DNA of 64,000 bases from Allobosea sp. 67-29 (GCF_001898115.1 NZ_MKSQ01000007.1:62001-126000), one strand, 5' to 3'; counted from the first letter of the stretch, positions 1-7,341 are shown. A program made the numbers and translations. The notes: generated from the letters alone by a model not told the origin.

Positions 1-1
1 A

Positions 2-538
2 TTGACTGGGGATCGCTCCGTGCGTTCGATGGCTCGCCCCGCACCGATCATTGCCCTCACCCACAGGGACGGGGACAGCCGGCGCCGTCGATCTCCACCT
101 CGGCGGCGCCGGATTGTTGATCGGATTCTCGTTCCGCACGATCTGATCGCTGCCGCTCACCGTGCGCAGGCCCATGCCATAGAAATCGAGGCGCAGGCTA
201 AGCGGCGGTTGGCGGATGAATACGACGCGGCGCAAAAACTTGGTGAAGTCGGGCAGCGCACCGGTCGCCCGAAAGTCGTTCCGGAGCAGAACGACTTAAC
301 TCCGCCTTCGGCTGCGGAGGTCGGGTTTACTCGCAAGCAGATCCATGAGGCGAGGCAGATACGTGACGCGGAGGCAGCCTTGCCCGGCATCGTCCGCCGC
401 ATCCTCGACGAGAAGCTCGCTGGCGCCATTCAATCAGGTGCCTTGCACGACTCCCGCGCTCGTGGTGGTCTTCCCGCCTCTAGGTGGAGGACTTTCCGTG
501 GCTGTTTTGGCGGACGACTGCGAACTCTGGGCGAATGA
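2..538 (+). CDS. Hypothetical element protein, start uncertain
   Basis: The central part (about residues 45-145) reads as a real charged, mostly helical protein with a conserved-looking stretch (TRKQIHEARQIRDAE, then PGIVRRILDEKL). As I recall, this pattern occurs in proteins of alphaproteobacterial prophages and islands, often near methyltransferase or ParB-like genes. The arginine-rich first 40 residues and the tail after about residue 150 look unlike the core. The TTG at position 2 is only the first possible start; the real one may be to the left of the window. The 3' end overlaps the next, better supported gene by 41 bp, so this copy may be frameshifted or decayed. Function unknown. Confidence 0.4.
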   Translation: MTGDRSVRSMARPAPIIALTHRDGDSRRRRSPPRRRRIVDRILVPHDLIAAAHRAQAHAIEIEAQAKRRLADEYDAAQKLGEVGQRTGRPKVVPEQNDLTPPSAAEVGFTRKQIHEARQIRDAEAALPGIVRRILDEKLAGAIQSGALHDSRARGGLPASRWRTFRGCFGGRLRTLGE

Positions 539-758
539 ACGTTGGAACGTCCTCTCCATCGACGAGGCGTTGAAGTACCCGCGCGGGCGGCTGATGCGTT
601 GCCGTGAGTGCCTAGGCGTGGTGCGCGCTCATGCTGCCGGAAAGGATGGCCAAGGTGCTCATTTCGAGCATGAAAACCGGCACGAGGGCTGCTCGCGAAG
701 CGATGCCTTCAATGGGACAAGGTCGCCTCATCCAACCCCGGCGCGCATGAAGCGCTAG
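498..758 (+). CDS. Small Cys/His-rich conserved hypothetical protein
   Basis: This encodes 86 residues. The GTG start at 498 is chosen because a GGAGG Shine-Dalgarno at 486-490 precedes it by 7 bases. The C-terminal two thirds has C-x-x-C (RCRECLG), then AHFEH, then H-x-G-C, then FNGTRSPHP. This Cys/His spacing suggests a small metal-binding fold. Similar short proteins occur in rhizobial genomes and islands, but I know no function. The gene ends 9 bp before the next start, so the two may be co-transcribed. Confidence 0.6.
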   Translation: MAVLADDCELWANERWNVLSIDEALKYPRGRLMRCRECLGVVRAHAAGKDGQGAHFEHENRHEGCSRSDAFNGTRSPHPTPARMKR

Positions 759-767
759 GATCCGGCC

Positions 768-1250
768 ATGACGAACCTGATTTCGGCGTTGGCGCTCGTC
801 GTATCGGCACTTTCTCTCGTTGTCTCCTGGCGTGTTGGGCGAGCCAACGCGCGCCATCATGAACCGCTGATTTGGCTGTCGTTCCAGGGTTTCGAACAAC
901 AACCGGAATGGTGGTATGCCACGCTCCACATTCGGAACCGGAGTGCCGCCGGTATCCAGATCGACAAGGTCATCGCCAAGGGAAAAACACGCCTGAGCTC
1001 CTACCGAGGCCCCATTATCGGCGGCAAGAGATGGCAGTTCGATGATGCAGTCCGAGATGCGCCCCTTGTTAAAGAGCTGCCCTTGGGCGATCAGCGCGTC
1101 TGGGCGTTTCCCGGAGAAGACGGCGCCTCGGGCATAATCCTGAGGTCCTCAAGCTCCGATGTCGTGTTGAAGCTCGTTGGAAGGACCATCGAGGCGGTCC
1201 CGAAGAGTATTCGTTTTCGTGTCAAAGCTCAGTTGCACGAAGGGGAATGA
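768..1250 (+). CDS. Membrane-anchored hypothetical protein
   Basis: This 160-residue protein begins with one hydrophobic helix (about residues 4-22), followed by a basic stop-transfer segment with Arg and His. The remaining roughly 130 residues are soluble-type sequence with beta-like alternation. One transmembrane anchor with a large hydrophilic domain is predicted. No enzymatic motif is visible. It lies 9 bp after the Cys/His-rich gene and 7 bp before the next, so the three probably form one element operon. Function unknown. Confidence 0.55.
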   Translation: MTNLISALALVVSALSLVVSWRVGRANARHHEPLIWLSFQGFEQQPEWWYATLHIRNRSAAGIQIDKVIAKGKTRLSSYRGPIIGGKRWQFDDAVRDAPLVKELPLGDQRVWAFPGEDGASGIILRSSSSDVVLKLVGRTIEAVPKSIRFRVKAQLHEGE

Positions 1251-1257
1251 GGGCTCG

Positions 1258-1845
1258 ATGGCGGTGATCAATTTCGATTTCGCAGGCTGGCAGTACGAGC
1301 AAGCGATTGAAACCCTTCGCATCGGGTTCGTCGAGGCGATTAGTACCCTCGAACGCCAGATCGCAGGGAAGCGCGACGAGATCATGCATTATGAGGAGAG
1401 CGTGAAAAACGGTGGCGACCCCATCGGCGAATGGGACGAAGACGGCGCCATGCTCTGGGATCAGAGCCAGCTTTTGGAATTCGAGGCAACTACACTTGAG
1501 TCGGCATGTATGTCCTTGCGGAAAGCCATGGTGATCCAGCTCTATCATCTGTGGGAGCGAGCGGTTCGAGTGGCCGTGAAAGGCAAATCTAGCGACGACC
1601 ACAAGGCGCTCGTCGCTAAGCTGGCTGAGGCTGGCTGTATCGTCCACAGTCAGCTCGACGCCGTCCAGCACTTAGTCAATACGCTCAAGCACGGAAGCGG
1701 CAGATCAGGCAATAAGCTACTGTCGTCGTGGCCTGAACTTGTGATCACGACCATTCGCTTTTCAGATTGGTACGAGCGGATTGCCCTGTCGGACGACCAT
1801 GTCGGGAAGGTCGCGGAGATCGTAGCCGCTTCATACCCGCGCTGA
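1258..1845 (+). CDS. Helical hypothetical protein of the element
   Basis: This soluble, largely alpha-helical protein has 195 residues. The ATG at 1258 is preferred over an upstream in-frame start at 1177, because that start lies inside the preceding gene and GAGG at 1249-1252 is well placed for 1258. The segment from about residue 75 (SACMSLRKAMVIQLYHLWER) through the VNTLKHG motif resembles helical domains of HEPN or abortive-infection type. There is no clear R-x4-6-H nuclease motif, so that is only a suggestion. It is the last gene of the rightward group. Function unknown. Confidence 0.55.
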   Translation: MAVINFDFAGWQYEQAIETLRIGFVEAISTLERQIAGKRDEIMHYEESVKNGGDPIGEWDEDGAMLWDQSQLLEFEATTLESACMSLRKAMVIQLYHLWERAVRVAVKGKSSDDHKALVAKLAEAGCIVHSQLDAVQHLVNTLKHGSGRSGNKLLSSWPELVITTIRFSDWYERIALSDDHVGKVAEIVAASYPR

Positions 1846-1903
1846 GATGTCTCCGCGACGCGAGACATGCCGGCTAAGGCAAAACCATCCCGGCTTCTGC
1901 CGG

Positions 1904-2215
1904 TCAGGCCTCGTCATCCTTGTCATCTGGCAGCGCCGCGAGCAGCACCGCTCCCAACAGATCGAGGACGGAATCGAAGGCTCGCCGCCAAGCATCTCGA
2001 TAGGCCTCGATCCGGGTTGCCGATATGCCACGAGCCGCCAGCTCAGAGACACCGCGGTCCAATTCGTCGAGCCGCCTTTTGACCTCGGCCGGAAACCTGC
2101 CGCCGCCCGTGGCTTCAGCCAGCACCCGGACCGCGGCACGGGCGGCGGCTTCGCCATCTCGGCGGCCTAGGTCGCGATATTGGTCGGCATCGAGCATGAC
2201 CTTGCGCGTGCTCAT
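1904..2215 (-). CDS. Small helical hypothetical protein
   Basis: This encodes 103 residues. The ATG at 2215 overlaps the stop of the upstream broken reading frame in an ATGA arrangement, a sign of translational coupling, so it is preferred over an upstream start. The protein is Ala/Arg/Asp-rich and helical, with an amphipathic middle (RFPAEVKRRLDELDRGV) and a hydrophobic C-terminal helix (VLDLLGAVLLAAL). No family recognised. It is the last gene of the leftward element operon. Confidence 0.5.
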   Translation of the reverse strand: MSTRKVMLDADQYRDLGRRDGEAAARAAVRVLAEATGGGRFPAEVKRRLDELDRGVSELAARGISATRIEAYRDAWRRAFDSVLDLLGAVLLAALPDDKDDEA

Positions 2216-2649
2216 CGCGCAGCTCCCTCTGTTCGTCCGTCGCTCCACGTTCGGCCGTCAGGGTCGATCCGGGCGAGCGCTGCCAACGAAGCCGCCAAGC
2301 TGAACAATGGAGGGCTACCGGGTTCACGCTTGAGCCAGCCGGCTTGCTCGAGCTGCGATATGGCAAGGTCGACTGCGTTGGCAGCGACGCCCAATGCGCG
2401 CGCGATCTCCCGGCAGGGTCCGACGGTGCAAGCGCCGGCGCGATACTCGACACGCATCGCTAGCTCGGCGGCGACGAGCCGGACGAATGGCGGAAGCTCG
2501 CGGTCATGCCGCGTCCAGCTCGACCAGGTCAGCCGCGCCCTGCGAAGGGCTTTCGCCGAGCTTACTTCCTACTGGCGGGTGTCTGGAGGCGACGGCACGG
2601 CAGTTCGTTCGGCGCGCTCGGCGCCGGTGGTTTCGTTGTTCATGGCCAT
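2212..2649 (-). pseudogene. Winged-helix-like regulator broken by an in-frame TAG
   Basis: Reading from ATG at 2649 (or the second ATG at 2643, behind a GAGAG site), the frame runs 26 codons, meets TAG at 2569-2571, then continues open in the same frame to the TGA at 2212. The part after the stop contains a plausible helix-turn-helix: CREIARALGVAANAVDLAISQL followed by EQAGWLKREPG, typical of winged-helix proteins. Both sides look coding, so a nonsense mutation is the simplest explanation. Alternatives are a restarted protein from the internal ATG at 2457 (81 residues) or rare readthrough. The stop codon overlaps the next gene start, supporting an originally intact operon member. Confidence 0.55.
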
Positions 2650-2676
2650 CTCTCAGAAGCGAAAATTCAGAAAGCC

Positions 2677-2717
2677 AGGGGTCTGGAGGGAACAGACTAA
2701 GTTCCCTACCGGCCCCT
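2677..2717. repeat. Nested palindrome, copy 1
   Basis: An inner inverted repeat AGGGAAC/GTTCCCT (2687-2693 and 2701-2707, 7-base loop) sits inside an outer pair AGGGG/CCCCT (2677-2681 and 2713-2717). The arrangement matches copy 2, 58 bp further right. It lies in the gap between two leftward element genes and has no U-tract, so it is not a simple terminator. Confidence 0.7.
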
Positions 2718-2734
2718 ACAGCGTTCGGGCGAGC

Positions 2735-2780
2735 CAGGGGGCCAGAGGGAACTACTGTCCTAGTTCCCCTTTGACCCCTG
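2735..2780. repeat. Nested palindrome, copy 2
   Basis: An inner perfect 8-bp inverted repeat GGGAACTA/TAGTTCCC (2747-2754 and 2761-2768) lies inside an outer perfect 6-bp pair CAGGGG/CCCCTG (2735-2740 and 2775-2780). With copy 1 it makes a tandem pair of the same design. A dimeric regulator, a replication or partition protein, or an RNA structure upstream of the broken regulator gene could use it. Confidence 0.7.
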
Positions 2781-2812
2781 CTATCTACATCTCCGGGAAG
2801 GGCTGCCGCAGT

Positions 2813-3313
2813 TCATGCCGCCCGCTTGGCGCGGGCAAGTCCAGCCCGTCGCACATGCGCGGTGGACTTCCTCTCCTCAGCGCTGGCAAGTGCAGCTGCG
2901 GCCTGCTCGTCGGTCTCAATCCGCTTCCATTCGTCAGTTCGCTGGGGCAGCGGTGTGCCATCGACGAGTTTCTCGCGACCGTAAACGTACGTCAGCCGGT
3001 AACGGCTTGGATTGCGGTACTGGCTGATCGAAGGCGTGCCTTGGTGTGTGATCTCAAGAAAGCCGAGACCGACACACTGTCTGATCGCCAGCGCGATCGC
3101 TTTGTATGGAATGCCCGACGCCTCGAAATCACGGTAGGGGCAGGCAAGGCGGCCGTTCAGACTTCCAGCGTGTCCCATGTGTTCCTCCTCAAGGCGAAAA
3201 AGAACGCGACGCCCATGATCGGGCAGAGCGCGCCATGCTGCTGATTGACGCATTTCCAAGCGGTGGACGACGAAGCTGTCCTTCGGCTTGTCCCTCTTTT
3301 TGCGGTTGCTCAC
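2813..3313 (-). CDS. Island-associated conserved hypothetical protein (initiator-like?)
   Basis: This encodes 166 residues. The GTG at 3313 is chosen because GGAGG lies 7 bases upstream and the codon overlaps the previous stop (GTGA). The protein has a basic start, then FVVHRLEMRQSAAWRALP, and a middle section (YRDFEASGIPYKAIALAIRQ, VGLGFLEIT) that looks like a winged helix. Proteins of this pattern are frequent on alphaproteobacterial islands and plasmids. A DNA-binding or replication role is an inference from fold and context only. The basic C-terminal tail is low complexity. Confidence 0.6.
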   Translation of the reverse strand: MSNRKKRDKPKDSFVVHRLEMRQSAAWRALPDHGRRVLFRLEEEHMGHAGSLNGRLACPYRDFEASGIPYKAIALAIRQCVGLGFLEITHQGTPSISQYRNPSRYRLTYVYGREKLVDGTPLPQRTDEWKRIETDEQAAAALASAEERKSTAHVRRAGLARAKRAA

Positions 3314-3558
3314 GCGCTGCCTCCGCCTAAAAGCACGCAATTCCACAGTGCAGATCGCACCGCGCTTTCGATTGCCTGAAGTTCAGCGGCGACGACCTCG
3401 TCGTCGATGCCTCTCTTACGCATTGTGGCAGCCGCGGCTGCGAGGACACGCTCAAGATGTGCTTCAGCCTTTTCTGGCCTGAAGCCGGCCATCAACCGAG
3501 CGTGGCGATAAACAAAAGGCTCATCCCGGGTTCGCGGGAACTGGACAACTCGACCCAT
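3310..3558 (-). CDS. Small conserved hypothetical protein (possibly DUF6074)
   Basis: This encodes 82 residues from ATG at 3558, with GAGGAGG about 8 bases upstream. It begins VVQFPRTRDEPF and continues with RHARLMAG and two amphipathic helices ending in AIESAVRSALW. This layout resembles the short rhizobial DUF6074 family, an assignment from memory and tentative. The stop overlaps the next gene start by 4 bases (GTGA), so the genes are probably translationally coupled. Confidence 0.6.
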   Translation of the reverse strand: MGRVVQFPRTRDEPFVYRHARLMAGFRPEKAEAHLERVLAAAAATMRKRGIDDEVVAAELQAIESAVRSALWNCVLLGGGSA

Positions 3559-3570
3559 AGCGAGGCCTCC

Positions 3571-3912
3571 TCAAAACGGGACGTCGGCGTCGAGGTGGCT
3601 GGAAGACGAGCGTCCTCCGTCGCCTGACATCGCCGGCTGGCGCGATCCGCCAGAGGCAGGGCGATTGGCTGCCTCCTCCATCTCGCGCGCCGCGACCAGG
3701 TCGGCGAAGCGCTCCGCCAGCGGCGCGAGGAACCGCGCCTCGATTAGCCGGTCGGCTTCGCATTCGGCGGCCCAGAGGATCGGCTCGGGGCAGCCGGGAA
3801 ACCGCTCCAGCGCGGCCGCGTGGCGGGCGCCTGAATCCTGACCGATCGCGACCATGATCTGGGCGATGTCGGCGACGACGACGGCGCGGAGGTGGTGGTT
3901 GTCGGGGGCCAT
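3571..3912 (-). CDS. Hypothetical element protein
   Basis: This encodes 113 residues from ATG at 3912, three bases after the stop of the AlpA-like gene. The first 75 residues are helical (HHLRAVVVADIAQIMVAI, then LIEARFLAPLAERFADLV). The C-terminal third is Gly/Ser-rich and probably disordered. No family recognised. The tight spacing on both sides places it in the leftward operon that begins with the integrase. Confidence 0.55.
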   Translation of the reverse strand: MAPDNHHLRAVVVADIAQIMVAIGQDSGARHAAALERFPGCPEPILWAAECEADRLIEARFLAPLAERFADLVAAREMEEAANRPASGGSRQPAMSGDGGRSSSSHLDADVPF

Positions 3913-3915
3913 CGC

Positions 3916-4137
3916 TCAGCCCTCCGGCGGGGTGCGGGGCTTGGGCTGAAAGTAGCGGTTCACGTCCGAGCGCCAAGTCCGGACCAAGCGGCCGACACGG
4001 ACCGGTGCGGGGAAGGCGCCAGCCTTGCGCTGACGGCTGATCGTGGCCTTAGAAATCGGCCAACCTTTTTCGATCTGAGCGTCGGAAAGGAGATCGACGA
4101 GCGGGTCTTCGTCGCGACGTTCGGTAACGGTTGTCAT
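3916..4137 (-). CDS. AlpA-type DNA-binding protein, probable excisionase/regulator
   Basis: This encodes 73 residues. The ATG at 4137 is supported by AAGGAG eight bases upstream, so the in-frame GTG three codons earlier is not used. The protein has a MerR/AlpA-like helix-turn-helix (LLSDAQIEKGW, ISKATISRQRKAGAFPAPVRVG) followed by WRSDVNRYF. AlpA proteins regulate integrase genes or act as recombination directionality factors in P4-like elements. Its position in the integrase operon, 770 bp beyond the integrase stop, fits that role. Confidence 0.75.
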   Translation of the reverse strand: MTTVTERRDEDPLVDLLSDAQIEKGWPISKATISRQRKAGAFPAPVRVGRLVRTWRSDVNRYFQPKPRTPPEG

Positions 4138-4190
4138 CCGGAGCACTCCTTCGGTTGCGGAATGCCTCGGAAACTGTCGCTCAAATGCGC

Positions 4191-4910
4191 TCAGGTCTGC
4201 CCGGTGACAAAAGCCCGTTTCTCGTTGTCACCTCTCTCACCGAACAGCCGAAGAGCAGCGTCGCCGACCTTGGCCTCGGTCCCTCGACGCATTGCCTGCG
4301 GAAGTAATATTTCCGCTGCGTGAGCCAGTCGGACGAGCGGCCCGGATCCTCGACCGCCTGTCATGCTCAAACCCTTTTCAGAGTTCGCGCCGGCCTGCCA
4401 AACGCTCTTGCAGGCATGCAGATAGATCGAGTAGCCAGTGACCTCGCGGCCTTTGCCCTTCCCGCCCTTCCGGATCTCCGCTGAGGCGCCCCGCATGGCA
4501 GTTTCTACGACGCTCGCGAAAGACAGAGCCGCTCGCAAGGCTTCGAGCTGCTCCATCTCAATCCCGTTGGCAGCGAGGGCAGCTTGTAACGGCGCGTAGA
4601 TCTCCTCCTCGGCGTCGGTGAGGTCGGGTGTAGCGTTTCCCCTCTCTGCATTTATGACAGCAGCTAGCGCGATGCGGAACCGGCTGGCCGCCACGCTCAG
4701 CTCCTCGATGCGCTTGCGACTGGCAGGATCGTGCGGGCGATTGAACAGAAAACTGCGGCTGGCACGATCTGCGCCACGCGCCAGTGACTCCCACTGCGAA
4801 TCCGTAAGCGCGATCTCACTTGTCTCCTCAACATGTCGCTTCAAGTCAGGGCGCTCCCATGCCGAGCTGGCGCCGAGCGAGACTTCATAGGGCTGGAGTA
4901 GTACAGTCAT
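4191..4910 (-). CDS. Hypothetical protein coupled to the integrase
   Basis: This encodes 239 residues. The ATG at 4910 overlaps the integrase stop (ATGA), so it is preferred over longer upstream starts that would read through the integrase gene. The protein is helical and charged, with a glycine/lysine-rich break (RKGGKGKGREVTGYSIYLHA) near residue 155. No catalytic motif or family recognised. Coupling to the integrase suggests a role in element maintenance or transfer, but this is inference. Confidence 0.55.
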   Translation of the reverse strand: MTVLLQPYEVSLGASSAWERPDLKRHVEETSEIALTDSQWESLARGADRASRSFLFNRPHDPASRKRIEELSVAASRFRIALAAVINAERGNATPDLTDAEEEIYAPLQAALAANGIEMEQLEALRAALSFASVVETAMRGASAEIRKGGKGKGREVTGYSIYLHACKSVWQAGANSEKGLSMTGGRGSGPLVRLAHAAEILLPQAMRRGTEAKVGDAALRLFGERGDNEKRAFVTGQT

Positions 4911-6181
4911 GCCGCAGACTTCCGGCGCTGAAGGCCATAGCGGCGACGTGCTTTGCTCATCGGCACGATTTCGGCTGTGTCGGCCTCGGCGATAATCCCG
5001 GCCAGCCGCTCCGACCAGAGATTGAGTGCGGCCTCTTTCTCCTTCAAGTAATCGTGTCGCACGTAAACTTGTGTCGTCACGGTCGACTTGGTTGTGCTGG
5101 CGTGATTCAGGACTAGACCGACGTCGAAAGCCGATATTCCGAGCTGCGCCATATGCGTTGCGCAAGTTCGACGAAGGTCATGAGCGGTCCATTTATCAAG
5201 GCCGATCGCTTCTTGAGATCTTTGAACCGCTCGGGCGATCGCTGTGTTTGCCATCGGGAGGCCCTTAGGCCCCGGAAACACTGCCGGAAGCTCGTGCGCT
5301 TCCAAAACGGGGGTCAGGATATCGATCGCGAGTGGGGGTAGGGGGAGATCGTGCGCCCTACCGTTTTTTGATCTCGTCGCGGGGATGCGCAGGAGACGCC
5401 TTTCAAGATCGACCTCACCTCGTAGAAGTCCGGCGAGTTCGCCTTGCCTCGTACCCAGCACGAGGCAGAGCCGAAGAAGCTCGACCGTCCAGCGCCCCAA
5501 CTTGCCCGCTTCAAGGCCATGCCAGAATCTGCGGATCTCGCCATCGCTGAAAGCGCGCTCGCGGGGAGGGGCCGTCTCGGCTGGCGGCTTCCATCGGTGG
5601 GACACGTCGACCTCAACGTGGCCCTGATCGGTTGCCCATCCGAGCAGCGCCTTGAGCAGCGCCGCGACTCGGTTCGCGTGTGTTGTGGCGCCTCGCGCTT
5701 TGATCTTGTCGGTCACGCGCGCAAGGTCGAGCCGCCGAAGCTTCTGGACGCCTATGGAGCCGATGACCGGATTCACGTCGGTCTGTAGTGCGCGTTCCAT
5801 CTCATCGGAGGTCCGCCTTCCACGCTGGCGGCGATCGGCAATGAAGAGGTTGCCCAACTTCTCTACGGTCAACTCGCCGTCGGCTAGTCCCGACTTGATC
5901 TCGCGGACGGCGGCAGTTGCGTCTTTGCCGTTGAGCAGCCCTGATTTCAGCTCAATGGCTCGGCCGCGCGCGTCGGCCAGTTTCATCGCCGGATATGTCC
6001 CGAATGTCGTTCGCGCACGCTTCCCATCTGTGAGTCGGGTGAAGAGCAGACCCCACGCCTTTCGGTTGGGCGAAACACGCAGGAAGAGACCCGACGCAGC
6101 GCCCACATCGAAGTAGTCGATTTGCCCTGCCTCTGCCGTCACGCCGGCCACGAATCGGTCCGTAAGCTTCACCTTCGGCAT
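4907..6181 (-). CDS. Tyrosine site-specific integrase (P4 type)
   Basis: This 424-residue integrase catalyses recombination between the element and its chromosomal site. Its N-terminal region (residues 1-90) resembles the DUF4102-type arm-binding domain of P4-like integrases, followed by a SAM-like core-binding domain and the catalytic domain. Visible catalytic residues are Arg245 (LGTRQGEL), Lys271 (SKNGRAH), His334 and Arg337 (HDLRR), His360 (LNHA) and the probable nucleophile Tyr373 (VYVRHDY). ATG at 6181 is chosen because GGGG lies six bases upstream; a GTG at 6196 is the alternative. All key residues are present, so the enzyme is likely active. It reads leftward from the tRNA junction and heads the element operon. 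Confidence 0.93.
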   Translation of the reverse strand: MPKVKLTDRFVAGVTAEAGQIDYFDVGAASGLFLRVSPNRKAWGLLFTRLTDGKRARTTFGTYPAMKLADARGRAIELKSGLLNGKDATAAVREIKSGLADGELTVEKLGNLFIADRRQRGRRTSDEMERALQTDVNPVIGSIGVQKLRRLDLARVTDKIKARGATTHANRVAALLKALLGWATDQGHVEVDVSHRWKPPAETAPPRERAFSDGEIRRFWHGLEAGKLGRWTVELLRLCLVLGTRQGELAGLLRGEVDLERRLLRIPATRSKNGRAHDLPLPPLAIDILTPVLEAHELPAVFPGPKGLPMANTAIARAVQRSQEAIGLDKWTAHDLRRTCATHMAQLGISAFDVGLVLNHASTTKSTVTTQVYVRHDYLKEKEAALNLWSERLAGIIAEADTAEIVPMSKARRRYGLQRRKSAA

Positions 6182-6222
6182 GTCTGGCCCCGCCACATGG
6201 AAGATCGGTTTGACAGGCGAAA

Positions 6223-6252
6223 TCCGTACCTATCCGTACCTGGCTAGGTACG
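6223..6252. repeat. TCCGTACCT repeats beside the attachment site
   Basis: Two direct copies of TCCGTACCT (6223-6231 and 6233-6241, overlapping context ATCCGTACC) are followed by an inverted AGGTACG (6246-6252). They lie between the integrase start and the tRNA junction, where arm-type integrase or excisionase sites and the integrase promoter would be. The assignment as binding sites is inference. Confidence 0.5.
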
Positions 6253-6379
6253 CCTGCATGCGCTAGAGCGCAATCGAAAGAATGCGAGTGATATAAGGTG
6301 ATCGCGTAAGATACTGATATAAGAGATCTTTTATCATCGTTGAAAATCAGTCGCTATCCGCCGCTATCAAAACGAAACC

Positions 6380-6426
6380 GACTGTTAATCGATTGGTCGC
6401 AGGTTCGAATCCTGCTCCGGGAGCCA
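6380..6426 (+). tRNA. 3' half of tRNA-Asn(GTT), split by the element
   Basis: The anticodon loop CTGTTAA (anticodon GTT, Asn), the variable loop, a perfect T arm (GCAGG-TTCGAAT-CCTGC) and the acceptor strand TCCGGGA-G-CCA ending at 6426 are all present. The 5' half (a TCCCGGA acceptor strand and D arm) is absent. The anticodon stem has a C-A mismatch (ACCGA against TCGAT), as expected if the bases left of the anticodon come from the element. This copy cannot make a tRNA. An intact tRNA-Asn should be regenerated at the other end of the element, left of this window. Confidence 0.85.
6381..6426 (+). other. Right attachment-site junction (att) in tRNA-Asn
   Basis: Homology to tRNA-Asn starts abruptly at the anticodon stem and loop, so the recombination core is likely the anticodon region around CGACTGTTAATCG. 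Everything to the left is element, everything to the right is chromosome. The exact core needs the left junction for comparison. Confidence 0.7.
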
Positions 6427-6437
6427 GCGAATTCACG

Positions 6438-6469
6438 AGGCCTGGCCGAGAGATCGGTCGGGCCTTTTT
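6438..6469 (+). terminator. Rho-independent terminator of tRNA-Asn
   Basis: A 12-bp stem (6438-6449 with 6454-6465, two G-T wobbles) with a GAGA loop is followed by TTTT. It sits 11 bp after the tRNA CCA end and would terminate the original tRNA-Asn transcript. Confidence 0.75.
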
Positions 6470-6671
6470 CGTCTGCCGGGCAGGCGGCGCATTAAGGCTG
6501 TCCGTTCGTCATGCTGCACGAGGTCGCTTGCCTTTTGCGCTGCGCTCGAACAGAAAGCTGCGACGAACGGCGTGGCCGTACCGGGTTCACAGGCGGCGGT
6601 GCCGCACGGGTTTGAGGCGAGGGGCGCTTCGGGCCGATGATCGGGCGGCGTTGCGGACGGAGGCTTCAGGC

Positions 6672-7310
6672 ATGGAAGGTTTCAGCGGGCTTCGCCGGAA
6701 CATGGTGGATTGTCAGTTGCGGACCTACGACGTGACGGACCGCGCCGTGCTGGCTGCGGCGGACGAGGTTCCGCGCGAGCTGTTCGTGCCGGAAGGCCTC
6801 GCCTACCTGGCCTATCTCGATCAGGCGATCGAGCTTCCCGGCACCGGGCGCGCGCTGATGACGCCGATGGTCATCGCGCGCATGATTCAGGTGCTCGACC
6901 TCGAGCCGGGCGAGGATGCGCTCGAATATGGCGGCGGCACCGGCTATGGCGCCGCGCTGATGGACCGGATGGGCGTGAAGGCGACCCTCTGGGAGCCGGA
7001 CGACAAGGCCCGTGCCCTGGCGATCACGGCGCTGGCGGCGGCTGGCTGCGGAGTGCTGGTCGCTGAAAAGGAGCCGGCGAAGGCGACGTTCGACGCGATT
7101 CTGGTCAGCGGCGCCTGCGAGACCGAGCCGAAGAGCCTTTTTTCGCTGCTGCGGAGTGAAGGGCGCCTGATCGTGGTGGAAGGAACCGGCCGTTCCGCAC
7201 GCGTGAAACTCTATCAGAAGTCCGGCAACGTCGTTGCCGGAAGAACGGTTTTCGACGCTGCCGCGCCCGAGCTGGCCGAGTTCCGGCGTCCGGCGGAGTT
7301 CGTTTTTTAA
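6672..7310 (+). CDS. pcm: Protein-L-isoaspartate O-methyltransferase-like protein
   Basis: This 212-residue protein is a class I SAM-dependent methyltransferase; the glycine-rich motif LEYGGGTGYGA lies at about residues 84-94. N-terminal MVDCQLRTYDVTD and PRELFVP match the Pcm family, which repairs isoaspartyl residues. However, the usual QTIS substrate motif is replaced by ELPGTGRALMTP (about residues 54-65), as in the divergent copies that rhizobia carry upstream of tolC, so true repair activity is uncertain. ATG at 6672 is used because all homology begins there. The 245 bp upstream hold only the tRNA remnant terminator. Confidence 0.8.
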   Translation: MEGFSGLRRNMVDCQLRTYDVTDRAVLAAADEVPRELFVPEGLAYLAYLDQAIELPGTGRALMTPMVIARMIQVLDLEPGEDALEYGGGTGYGAALMDRMGVKATLWEPDDKARALAITALAAAGCGVLVAEKEPAKATFDAILVSGACETEPKSLFSLLRSEGRLIVVEGTGRSARVKLYQKSGNVVAGRTVFDAAAPELAEFRRPAEFVF

Positions 7311-7317
7311 TGATCGA

Positions 7318-7341
7318 AAGTGTCGCATTTTTGCGGCACTT
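7318..7341. terminator. Hairpin after the pcm-like gene, possible weak terminator
   Basis: A 10-bp stem (7318-7327 with 7332-7341, one G-T pair) with a TTTT loop begins 8 bases after the pcm stop. No U-tract follows, so it may slow or attenuate transcription into tolC rather than end it. Confidence 0.4.
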
